Below are positions 17,843-25,249 of a stretch of 64,000 nt of DNA, in pieces. A program made the position numbers and the translations under genes. Position 1 is the stretch's first letter; each line of letters begins with the position of its first letter. A model generated the notes under the pieces. The model saw only the letters and a program-made list of their open reading frames with translations. It made no database searches and was not told where the DNA came from. The stretch comes from Hymenobacter psoromatis. GTDB taxonomy: Bacteria; Bacteroidota; Bacteroidia; Cytophagales; Hymenobacteraceae. The stretch lies in NCBI GenBank assembly GCA_001596155.1, contig CP014771.1, positions 4,526,001 through 4,590,000 on the forward strand, in the 5' to 3' direction.

Positions 17843-18623
17843 GCTGCCGTCGCTGGCGCTGGCCCCTGGCCAGCGCGTGTATTTTGCCTCCGATTTCCAC
17901 CTCGGCGTGCCCGATGCCGCCACCTCGCGCGAACGTGAGCGCCGCATTGTGCGCTGGCTCGACGAGGCCGCCAAAGACGCGGCGGCTATTTATTTGCTGG
18001 GTGATGTGTTCGACTTTTGGTTTGAGTATAAACACGCTATTCCGCGCGGATTCAGCCGCTTGCAGGGCAAGCTGGCCGAGCTGACCGATGGCGGCCTGCC
18101 CATCACGCTTTTCACCGGCAACCACGATATGTGGATGTTTGGCTACTTCACCCAAGAAATGGGCATCCAGATTTTGCGCGAGCCGGTGTCGCAACGCATG
18201 GGAAATCAGCTTTTTCACATCGGCCACGGCGACGGTCTGGGGCCCGGCGACTTCGCCTACAAGCGCCTAGTGAAACCCCTCTTCAGCTCGCGCTTCACGC
18301 AGTGGCTCTTCGCGCGCCTGCATCCCAACCTGGGCATTGGCCTGGCCAGTCACCTGAGCCGCCGCTCGCGCCTGCAAAACGGCGCGGCCGACGCCCGGTA
18401 TTTCGGCGAAGACGAGTGGCTGCTCGTATACTGCCGCGAGGTCGAAAAGCGCCAGCACCACGATTACTACGTGTTTGGCCACCGCCACCTGCCCCTCGAT
18501 GTGGCGGTAGGCCCCGGCAGCCGCTATATCAACCTCGGCGAATGGGTCAATTATTGTTCCTACGGTGTATATGATGGGCAGGAAATGGTTTTGCGCGAGT
18601 TTAAGGAGCACCTCACCCCCTAG
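17820..18623 (+). CDS. lpxH: UDP-2,3-diacylglucosamine diphosphatase-like phosphoesterase
   Basis: The 267-residue protein is a calcineurin-like phosphoesterase: DFHLG (25-29), GDVFDFWFEY near 60, GNHDMW near 100, HIGHGDG near 137 and GHRH near 220. GDVFDFW is typical of LpxH, which cuts UDP-2,3-diacylglucosamine to lipid X in lipid A synthesis. Bacteroidota LpxH homologues of this length are common, though some may act on other substrates. The start overlaps the preceding gene by 23 bases, so the two are probably co-transcribed. The final residues HLTP and the TAG come from repeat element D. Confidence 0.85.
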   Translation: MTPKLLPELPSLALAPGQRVYFASDFHLGVPDAATSRERERRIVRWLDEAAKDAAAIYLLGDVFDFWFEYKHAIPRGFSRLQGKLAELTDGGLPITLFTGNHDMWMFGYFTQEMGIQILREPVSQRMGNQLFHIGHGDGLGPGDFAYKRLVKPLFSSRFTQWLFARLHPNLGIGLASHLSRRSRLQNGAADARYFGEDEWLLVYCREVEKRQHHDYYVFGHRHLPLDVAVGPGSRYINLGEWVNYCSYGVYDGQEMVLREFKEHLTP

Positions 18624-18758
18624 CCTCCTCCCCAAAAGAGAGGGGGAGCTGGTTGCTAGCTCTAAACCCAAGTTGCAGAGACTGAAAATTAGAACCAGAG
18701 CTAGTTCCCCCTCTCCACGGGAGAGGGGGCTAGCCCCAAAGGGGTTCCGTGAGGTGAC
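18610..18758. repeat. Repeat element, family D (palindromic)
   Basis: The element runs from CACCTCACCCCCTAGCCTCC to AGGGGTTCCGTGAGGTGA and contains internal inverted segments (AGAGGGGGAGCTGGTTGCTAG against CTAGTTCCCCCTCTC in part). It starts inside the last codons of lpxH and ends over the GTG start of the next gene. A 42-base relative lies within pbpC. Confidence 0.75.
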
Positions 18759-19662
18759 CCGGTGGGCCTTCTTCCTTCTTGCCGCGCAACTCGCGCAAGC
18801 TCAGGTGCCCAGCGCGGCTTCGGTGGCGCCCGCCGCCCGCGTGGCGCCGGTCGAAACGGCCTCTACCCCCCCCGGCCAGGCCCTAGGCCCCCCCGTGCCC
18901 ACGCCGGCCGCCGGCACCTGGCAGCTCACCAAAGTACTGACCTTGCCCAATCCCGGCGCGGCCTCGCTCGACCGGCGCGGCACGCTCTACTTGGCCGACC
19001 AGGACAACAACCTGCGCCAGCTGGCCCGCGATGGCCAGCTGCTCAACACCTACTCGCCGGCCCAGCCCGGCCACATTGCCGTCATTGAGGCCTGGAACCA
19101 GAATAGCCTGCTGGTTTTTTACGACGACCGGCAGCAGGTGCTGCTGCTCGACCGTTTTCTGGCGCCGCTGAGCGAAATCAGGCTGGCCGACTACATCGAT
19201 GGGACCGTGCGCACGGCCACGCTGGCCCCCGACGGCCTGCTCTGGCTGCTCGATGAGAGCGCCCTCACGCTGCGCGAATTTGACCCGCAGGCCCTGCGCG
19301 TGGTGCAAAGCACGCCGCTCGACCTCATCATCGGCCACAGCCGGCCCGACTTCCGCTTCATGCGCCAATACCAGAACAATGTGTACCTGGTGGACCACAC
19401 CAGTGGCATTTTTGTGTTTGATAACCTCGGCAACTACCGCAAGAAGCTGCCCTTCACGGGCCTGGATTTCATCGCGTTCCGGGGTGATGAGCTGGTGTAC
19501 CTGGCGCAGGGGCAGCTGCACTTCTTTCACCTCTATAACCTCACTGAGCGCACCCAGGCCCTACCCCCCGACCTTGATGCAACGACCGTGCGCCAAGTGC
19601 TGCTGAGCGACCAGTCAGCCTACTTTCTTACGGCCCAGGGACTTCGCATCTATCAGCTATAA
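18754..19662 (+). CDS. Secreted propeller-like protein of unknown function
   Basis: The protein has 302 residues if translation starts at GTG 18754. That start gives a good signal peptide (TRWAFFLLAAQLAQAQ), whereas the open frame upstream only translates repeat D and the end of lpxH. After a Pro/Ala linker the protein shows repeated strands with blade-like turns (ASLDRRGTLYLADQDNNL, IDGTVRTATLAPDGLLWLLDES in part, IFVFDNLGNYRKKL). This resembles NHL/SMP-30-type beta-propellers. No catalytic residues are evident. It is probably periplasmic or extracellular. Confidence 0.7.
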   Translation: MTRWAFFLLAAQLAQAQVPSAASVAPAARVAPVETASTPPGQALGPPVPTPAAGTWQLTKVLTLPNPGAASLDRRGTLYLADQDNNLRQLARDGQLLNTYSPAQPGHIAVIEAWNQNSLLVFYDDRQQVLLLDRFLAPLSEIRLADYIDGTVRTATLAPDGLLWLLDESALTLREFDPQALRVVQSTPLDLIIGHSRPDFRFMRQYQNNVYLVDHTSGIFVFDNLGNYRKKLPFTGLDFIAFRGDELVYLAQGQLHFFHLYNLTERTQALPPDLDATTVRQVLLSDQSAYFLTAQGLRIYQL

Positions 19663-19854
19663 AAGGTGAGTCGAAGGTCTGATTTGGAAAGGACCGTGCC
19701 CACGATAAGGAGCAGCTTGCGAATGGAACAGCAGGGGTTAAGTTATTAATTGTAACGAAGTTGCATAAATAGAGAAATGTGCTGGGAGGCGTAACCAGGC
19801 TGCCGGGCGGCCGTTAGGATAGGGGAGTTTTCCACCATTTCCCCTTCCTTTTCC

Positions 19855-21018
19855 ATGAAAGCATTAATGTTTCACGGCCCTCGCAATGTGAGCGTCGATA
19901 CCGTAGATGACCCTACCCTGAAGGATTCGCGCGATGCCATCATCCGCGTTACGAGCACGGCCATATGCGGCTCCGACCTGCATATCTACAACGGTTCGCT
20001 GCCTACCGCGCCAATGGTGCTCGGCCACGAGTTTATGGGCATCGTGGAGGAAGTGGGCAAGAGCGTGGGCAACCTCAAGCGCGGCGACCGCGTGGTGGTG
20101 CCGTTCCCAATTGCCTGTGGCCACTGTTTCTTCTGCAACCACGAGCTGCCTGGTCAATGCGACAACTCCAACCCCGACCACTATGGCCCCGAAGGCGGCT
20201 TGCTGACCCAGAAGGGCGGCGCGATTTTCGGCTATACTGACCTTTATGGCGGCTACGAAGGCGGCCAGGCCGAGTTCGTGCGCGTGCCCTACGCCGATTT
20301 TGGTCCGCGCAAAGTGCCTGATTTCCTGACTGATGAGCAAGTACTGTTTCTGACTGATATTTTCCCGACCGGCTACTCGGGCATTGATTGGGCCGAAGTA
20401 CGAGGCGGCGAATTTATCGCTATTTTTGGGGCTGGGCCAGTAGGTATTATGGCTGCCAAAAGCGCGTGGCTGCGCGGCGCGGCTCGCGTGGTCATCATTG
20501 ATACCCAGCAATATCGCCTCACTAAAGCCAAGGAAACCACGCGCTGCGAAACCATCTTGTGGGAAAGCCACGACCAGGTAGTGGCGCAAATCCGCGACAT
20601 GAGCGAGGGCCGCGGGGCCGACGTGTGCGTCGATTGCGTGGGCTTCGAGCCCGACCGCAACCTGCTCGACCGCGCTAAGGCCGTCATCAACCTCGAAAAA
20701 GGCTCGCCCAAAGTCATTGAAACCTGCATGAGCGCCGTGCGGCGTGGCGGCGTGGTGTCGGTGCTCGGCGTGTACGTAACGACCAACGACAATTTCCCGG
20801 TGGGGCAGTTTTTCGACAAAGGCATCAAGCTGGTGGGCGGTCAGGCCCCGGTTCACAAGCACATTGACAAGCTGTTGCAGCACATTATCAAAGGCGAAGT
20901 AGTGCTGGATGATATCATCTCGCACCGCCTACCCCTCTCGCAGGCGGCGCATGGCTACGACATCTTCCGCCACAAAAAAGATAATTGCGTGAAAGTGGTG
21001 CTGCGGCCGGGCGAGTAG
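19855..21018 (+). CDS. Zinc-dependent alcohol dehydrogenase, FDH-like MDR family
   Basis: The 387-residue protein has catalytic zinc ligands Cys38, His58 and Glu59 and a structural zinc site Cys88, Cys91, Cys94, Cys102. The Rossmann motif GAGPVG lies near residue 198. Long loops (YGPEGGLLTQKGGAIFGYTD in part) are typical of the glutathione-independent formaldehyde dehydrogenase/threonine dehydrogenase-like branch. It oxidises a small alcohol or aldehyde adduct; the exact substrate cannot be read. It stands alone, with a terminator directly downstream. Confidence 0.88.
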   Translation: MKALMFHGPRNVSVDTVDDPTLKDSRDAIIRVTSTAICGSDLHIYNGSLPTAPMVLGHEFMGIVEEVGKSVGNLKRGDRVVVPFPIACGHCFFCNHELPGQCDNSNPDHYGPEGGLLTQKGGAIFGYTDLYGGYEGGQAEFVRVPYADFGPRKVPDFLTDEQVLFLTDIFPTGYSGIDWAEVRGGEFIAIFGAGPVGIMAAKSAWLRGAARVVIIDTQQYRLTKAKETTRCETILWESHDQVVAQIRDMSEGRGADVCVDCVGFEPDRNLLDRAKAVINLEKGSPKVIETCMSAVRRGGVVSVLGVYVTTNDNFPVGQFFDKGIKLVGGQAPVHKHIDKLLQHIIKGEVVLDDIISHRLPLSQAAHGYDIFRHKKDNCVKVVLRPGE

Positions 21019-21036
21019 GTTTCTGCGTTATTCTTT

Positions 21037-21073
21037 GAAAAATGCCTCGGCCGGATTGGTCGGGGCATTTTTC
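21037..21073 (+). terminator. Intrinsic terminator after alcohol dehydrogenase
   Basis: AAAAATGCC...GGCC, a short loop, then GGTCGGGGCATTTTT forms a hairpin ending in Ts, 18 bases after the stop codon. Confidence 0.8.
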
Positions 21074-21123
21074 GTGGGGTAGGGATGATGAAGCCGGCGA
21101 AAACGGCAGCCGTTCGCAGCGCG

Positions 21124-21131
21124 TACTTTTA
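21124..21131 (+). promoter_or_regulatory. Promoter -7-like box for the ATPase operon
   Basis: TACTTTTA, seven of eight matches to TAnnTTTG, lies 16 bases before the ATG at 21148. It suggests that the two-gene unit has its own promoter after the upstream terminator. Confidence 0.4.
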
Positions 21132-21147
21132 CCAAAAACCCGGCCCG

Positions 21148-22308
21148 ATGAAAAACGCTATTACTACCCTGCGCATCCAGAATTTCAAGTCTATCAAAGA
21201 AGTGACGATGACCCCGCGCCGGGTTAATATTATCATTGGCGAGCCAAACGTGGGAAAGTCGAATATTCTGGAGGCGATTAGTTTGCTGGGGGGAATGTTT
21301 TTTGATGATTTAGAAGGTCAGTTTATGAAAGGCCAAATACGTTACGAGGTTATTCGTAATCTATTTTATGATAATGACTGGTCACAGGAAATAACAGTGA
21401 TTGGAGAGGGCGTGGGAGCTACGCGGATGCGAAAGGCTGGGGAGCAGATACAAGTGGTGTTTGGTAATGGAGAAATGCGGCGGCTTCCGCGTCGTGGCAA
21501 GGAAGGTGAAATGAACGAAGTAATGGAAGGAGTTTTTGCCGCAATAACTTCAGAAGAGGTGAAAAGGCAAGAAGGCATAAACCACTCGCTGGTAAGTTTT
21601 GAATACTGTAACCACTGGAAAAGCTTCGTTACCAATGATGGTGGATTAAATCTTAAAGAATGGAGCCACCCGAAGATGGTCGTTTCCGTCAAAAAGTATA
21701 CTTTCCAGAAGTATATTACACATGGCAATGCCTACGACGAATCATATTTACGGCCGCCCTTCGGGAGTAATTTGATGGAAGTAATTCAATCTAGTCCATC
21801 GGCCTTTCGCAAAGAAGTAGCGAGCTTCTTTACTAAATTCGGTCTAAACCTAGCCCTACGAATAGAGCAGCGGGAATTAGAAATTCAAAAAAACCTGGAT
21901 GGCTTCGTTTATAATTATCCCTACTCCCTAACTGCTGACACCCTCCAACGCCTCATCTTTTACCTCGCTGCAATCGAAAGTAACGACGACGCGGTATTAC
22001 TTTTTGAGGAGCCGGAGGCACATTCCTACCCTACCTATGTGGCGCAGTTGGGCCAGCATATTGTAGAAAGCCGAAACAATCAGTTTTTTATTGTTACGCA
22101 TAGTCCGTATCTCGTCACGGAAATTCTGGAGGAGATGTTGACGGATGACGAGTTGAAACCCGAATTAGCTATTTTCGCCGCTTATTATGAGAATTACCAA
22201 ACTAAGGTTAATCAATTAAGCGACGAAGAAATAATGGCGGTGCGGGCAGATGGATTGGACGTGTTTTTCAATATGCGGCGCTTTGTGCCCGAGGCCGGGG
22301 GAGAGTAG
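21148..22308 (+). CDS. AAA family ATPase (OLD/RecF-like, AAA_21 type)
   Basis: The 386-residue protein starts with LRIQNFKSIKEVTM, the usual first strand of OLD/RecF-like ATPases. Walker A is GEPNVGKS (31-38). The ABC-like signature region lies near LTADTLQRLIFYLAAIES (about 263-280), Walker B is AVLLFEEPEAH (about 284-294), and an H-loop-like FIVTHSPYL follows. The centre (about 60-230) is unrecognised and more AT-rich than the flanking genes. It has no nuclease domain of its own. The next gene starts three bases later and probably supplies the effector. This layout resembles two-gene phage-defence units, but that role is inferred. Confidence 0.8.
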   Translation: MKNAITTLRIQNFKSIKEVTMTPRRVNIIIGEPNVGKSNILEAISLLGGMFFDDLEGQFMKGQIRYEVIRNLFYDNDWSQEITVIGEGVGATRMRKAGEQIQVVFGNGEMRRLPRRGKEGEMNEVMEGVFAAITSEEVKRQEGINHSLVSFEYCNHWKSFVTNDGGLNLKEWSHPKMVVSVKKYTFQKYITHGNAYDESYLRPPFGSNLMEVIQSSPSAFRKEVASFFTKFGLNLALRIEQRELEIQKNLDGFVYNYPYSLTADTLQRLIFYLAAIESNDDAVLLFEEPEAHSYPTYVAQLGQHIVESRNNQFFIVTHSPYLVTEILEEMLTDDELKPELAIFAAYYENYQTKVNQLSDEEIMAVRADGLDVFFNMRRFVPEAGGE

Positions 22309-22311
22309 CTT

Positions 22312-22875
22312 ATGCCGTTGCCTCACCCGCTGTTTGTGCCGGAGTGCTACGCCGATACGGCGCTTATGCTCACGCTATTGCGCGAAAATGCCGCTAATGA
22401 AAAAGAGCTGGCCCGGTATGTCAACCATCAGCATGGCATTGGCAATGTGGGGCGGGTGATGGAAGCCGAGGGGACTGGCCGCCGGGTAGTGGGGCTGGTT
22501 GACTTGGATAAAAAATTTCACGAGCAGCCGTATTTGGCGCAGTTCCGGTTGCTGGCGGGCAGCTTAGAGCGCAACGCGCAGTCGCACGCGCTGCTTCGGC
22601 ATCCGGCTCGGCCCACGCAGTACTTGCTGGCGCTTAATCCGGCTTTTGAAACGTGGCTGGCCGACCGGGCGGCCGAACTCGGAACTACGCTGGCGGCCTG
22701 TGGCTTGCCGGATGATTCTAAAGCCTTCAAAACCCATAGCCGGATGCATGGGCTGAAACGGCACGGCCCGTTGCGGCAGCTACTGAATACGATTGCTACC
22801 GCCCGCCATCCAGCCTACGCCGCGCCGGCCAGCTTTATCGCGGCCATTATGCACCTTGAGGGTCCGTTGCCCTAG
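22312..22875 (+). CDS. Small partner of the AAA ATPase, possibly Toprim-like
   Basis: The 187-residue protein is tightly coupled to the ATPase gene (three bases apart). I recognise no named family. FVPECYADTALMLTLL (8-23) places Glu11 and Asp14 after a short strand, and VVGLVDLDKKF (59-69) gives Asp64-x-Asp66 at the end of a hydrophobic strand. That spacing is like the Glu...DxD arrangement of Toprim nucleases found in OLD, PARIS and related systems. The C-terminal half (FETWLADRAAEL, HSRMHGLKRHG) has no clear match. The nuclease idea is inference. Confidence 0.6.
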   Translation: MPLPHPLFVPECYADTALMLTLLRENAANEKELARYVNHQHGIGNVGRVMEAEGTGRRVVGLVDLDKKFHEQPYLAQFRLLAGSLERNAQSHALLRHPARPTQYLLALNPAFETWLADRAAELGTTLAACGLPDDSKAFKTHSRMHGLKRHGPLRQLLNTIATARHPAYAAPASFIAAIMHLEGPLP

Positions 22876-22910
22876 CTTATTGCCCCGACCTGTTCGCTTC
22901 CCGAAATGGT

Positions 22911-22918
22911 TATCTTTG
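22911..22918 (+). promoter_or_regulatory. Promoter -7 box for ricT-gldH
   Basis: TATCTTTG matches TAnnTTTG exactly, 54 bases before the ricT ATG. No clear -33 TTG was found at the usual distance. Confidence 0.45.
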
Positions 22919-22972
22919 TTAGATTCCCACTTTCGTGCGGCCCTTTGGGTGGCTGCCTTTTTTATATAGATT

Positions 22973-24781
22973 ATGGCTTGTGCCTCCTGTTCATCCGGCG
23001 GCGGCTGCTCTACCAGCAAGGTAGGCGGCTGCGGCTCCAAAGGCGGCTGCTCCTCGGGCGGCTGCACCCGGCTCAATGTATTCGACTGGCTCGCCGACGT
23101 CGATATGCCCAGCGATTTCCGGGGCTTCGACTGCGTGGAAATTCGCTTTAAAGGCGGCCGGAAAGAGTTTTTTCGCAACGATAAGCGCCTACCCCTCGTC
23201 ACGGGCGATGCCGTGGTGGTGGAGGCGGCCGGCTCGGGCTGGCACTTGGGCCACGTGAGCCTCAAGGGCGAGCTGGTGCGCCTGCAAATGCGCAAGAAGA
23301 AGGTGCCTACCGACTCGCGCGACATTCGCCCCATTCTGCGCGTGGCTACCCCCGACGATGAGGAGCGCTGGCAGGCCGTGCGCGACCTCGAAAACGGCAC
23401 CATGTTTCGCGCCCGCGCCGTCGTCGATGAGCTGCGCCTCAAGATGAAGCTCTCCGACGTGGAGTATCAGGCCGACCGCACGCGGGCGCTGTTCTACTAT
23501 TCAGCTGAGGATAGGGTTGATTTTCGGGAGCTGATTCGGCGGCTGGCCGACGAATTTCGGGTGCGCGTGGAGATGCGCCAGATATCGCTGCGGCAGGAGG
23601 CCGGCCGCATCGGCGGCATCGGCGTGTGCGGCCGCGAGCTGTGTTGCTCCACCTGGCTCACCGACTTCAAGGCCGTGAGCACCACCGCCGCGCGCTACCA
23701 GAATCTCAGCCTCAACCCCCAGAAGCTGGCCGGCCAGTGCGGCCGGCTCAAGTGCTGCCTCAACTACGAGCTCGACGCCTATCTCGATGCGCTCAAGGAT
23801 ATTCCGCAGGTGCAGCGGCCGTTGCAGCTGGCCAATGGGGAGGCGTTTTTGCAGAAAACCGACATCTTCCGCAAGCGCATGTGGTTTGCCTTTCGGGGCG
23901 ATAATAACTGGGTGATGGTGAGCGCCGAACGCGTGCGCGAAGTGCTCGAACTAAACAAGCAAGGCGAGAAGCCCGACACCCTGCTACCCCCCCGCCAGGA
24001 GGCCGAAGTGGCCCCCGCCGTTTCGACCCTGATGGAAGGCGAGCTCGACCGCCTCGACGACCAGATAAAAGCCGGCAACAAGCGCGGCAAGCGCAAGCGC
24101 AAGGAGCGCGGCGACTACCCCACCAGCGCTGAAGCCAGCGCTGCTACCCCCCCCGAAACCCGTGAACCGCGCGAAGGGCGTGAGCTTCGCGAAAGTCGGG
24201 AGCCCCGCGAAGGCCGCGAGCCCCGCCGCCGCGAGCGCTCCGAGCGCCCCGAAGGTGGCCGCCCCCGCCCCGAAGGCGGCACCCGCCCGCCGCGCCCCGA
24301 GAACCAGCCTACCCCCGCCACCACCGGCGAAGTGCCCGCCGCGCCTGCGCCCGAGGGCCAGGCCGAGCCGCGCGGCCGCCGCGGCGCAGCAGCCCGCCCC
24401 CTCAACCGCCGGGGCGGCCGCAACCGCGAAGGCGGCGATGCCAACAGCACTCCGCGCGACCCGGCCCAGGAGCCCCGGCCGCGTCGCAACGAGCCCGCCG
24501 CGGGTAGCCCTACCCCCCGCCCGCCCCGCGAAGGCGGCGACCAGTCCAGTCCTGGAGGCAGTGCCGGCCGCAACCGGGGCCGCCGGGGCGGCAGTGGCCG
24601 CCGCAGTGGCGAAGGCGGCAACGCCGCTGCCCCTACCCCCCCAGCGCAACCTAACCTATGCAACGCTTGCTTTTTTGTGACTGGCGGCCGGCCCGCCGGG
24701 GCTGGCTGGCCCTGCTGCCGCTGGCCGTGGGCCTCAGCGCCTGTGACCCGAATACGGTGTACGAGGAAAATGTGGACTTGA
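22973..24781 (+). CDS. ricT: PSP1/RicT-family iron-sulfur regulatory protein
   Basis: As read, the product has 602 residues. It starts with a Cys/Gly/Ser-rich segment (MACASCSSGGGC and repeats). The PSP1 domain follows with GVCGRELCCSTWLTDF and CGRLKCCLNYE, cysteines that in Bacillus RicT take part in [4Fe-4S] clusters of the RicAFT complex affecting RNA processing. From about residue 360 it becomes a Pro/Arg/Glu-rich disordered tail. The last 41 codons run into gldH. One more C in the C7 tract at 24636-24642 would stop translation at 24653, just before gldH, so this 3' end is suspect. Confidence 0.88.
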   Translation: MACASCSSGGGCSTSKVGGCGSKGGCSSGGCTRLNVFDWLADVDMPSDFRGFDCVEIRFKGGRKEFFRNDKRLPLVTGDAVVVEAAGSGWHLGHVSLKGELVRLQMRKKKVPTDSRDIRPILRVATPDDEERWQAVRDLENGTMFRARAVVDELRLKMKLSDVEYQADRTRALFYYSAEDRVDFRELIRRLADEFRVRVEMRQISLRQEAGRIGGIGVCGRELCCSTWLTDFKAVSTTAARYQNLSLNPQKLAGQCGRLKCCLNYELDAYLDALKDIPQVQRPLQLANGEAFLQKTDIFRKRMWFAFRGDNNWVMVSAERVREVLELNKQGEKPDTLLPPRQEAEVAPAVSTLMEGELDRLDDQIKAGNKRGKRKRKERGDYPTSAEASAATPPETREPREGRELRESREPREGREPRRRERSERPEGGRPRPEGGTRPPRPENQPTPATTGEVPAAPAPEGQAEPRGRRGAAARPLNRRGGRNREGGDANSTPRDPAQEPRPRRNEPAAGSPTPRPPREGGDQSSPGGSAGRNRGRRGGSGRRSGEGGNAAAPTPPAQPNLCNACFFVTGGRPAGAGWPCCRWPWASAPVTRIRCTRKMWT

Positions 24782-25185
24782 AATCGCCTTCCGGCGACCC
24801 TTATGTGTGGGACGTGCAGCAGCGCCCCACCTTCTCGTTTGCCATTACCGATACCGCCGCTCGCTACAACGTGTACTTCAACGTGCGCAATGCCTCCGGC
24901 TACGGGTTCTACAACCTCTACCTCAAGCACACGCTCACTGGCCCCAGCGGCCGGCCCGTCGGGCCGGCGCTGTTGCACCAGCTGGTGCTGATGAACCCCA
25001 AAACCGGGCAGCCGCTGGGGGCCGGCGCGGGCGATATTTTCGACCACCAGTTTCTGGCCCTGCCGAATCAGCATTTTGCCAAGCCCGGTACCTATAAGCT
25101 GACGCTGGAGCAGTATATGCGCCAAAATCAGCTCCCCGGCATTATGTCGGTGGGCGTGCGCGTGGCGAAGGAAGGCAAGAAGTAA
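24658..25185 (+). CDS. gldH: Gliding motility lipoprotein GldH
   Basis: The 175-residue protein has a lipoprotein signal with lipobox GLSAC (Cys29). The conserved GldH body follows: NTVYEENVDLKS, WDVQQRPTFSFAITDTAARYNVYFNVRN (in parts) and YNLYLKHTLTGPSG. GldH is one of the Gld lipoproteins needed for gliding and linked to type IX secretion. ricT-gldH adjacency is common in the phylum. As sequenced, its first 124 bases overlap the ricT frame, probably because of a C-tract length change. Confidence 0.88.
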   Translation: MQRLLFCDWRPARRGWLALLPLAVGLSACDPNTVYEENVDLKSPSGDPYVWDVQQRPTFSFAITDTAARYNVYFNVRNASGYGFYNLYLKHTLTGPSGRPVGPALLHQLVLMNPKTGQPLGAGAGDIFDHQFLALPNQHFAKPGTYKLTLEQYMRQNQLPGIMSVGVRVAKEGKK

Positions 25186-25197
25186 TGAGAGTAATAG

Positions 25198-25249
25198 GTA
25201 ATGGGAGTAATGTCATTTAGCTTTCTTGAATGACATTACTCCCATTACT
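25198..25249. terminator. Perfect inverted repeat between gldH and the flavoprotein gene
   Basis: AATGGGAGTAATGTCATT, an 11-base loop, and its perfect complement AATGACATTACTCCCATT form an 18-base-pair stem. It lies between convergent genes. The right arm continues into ACTC and holds the stop codon of the minus-strand gene at 25245-25247. Confidence 0.75.
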
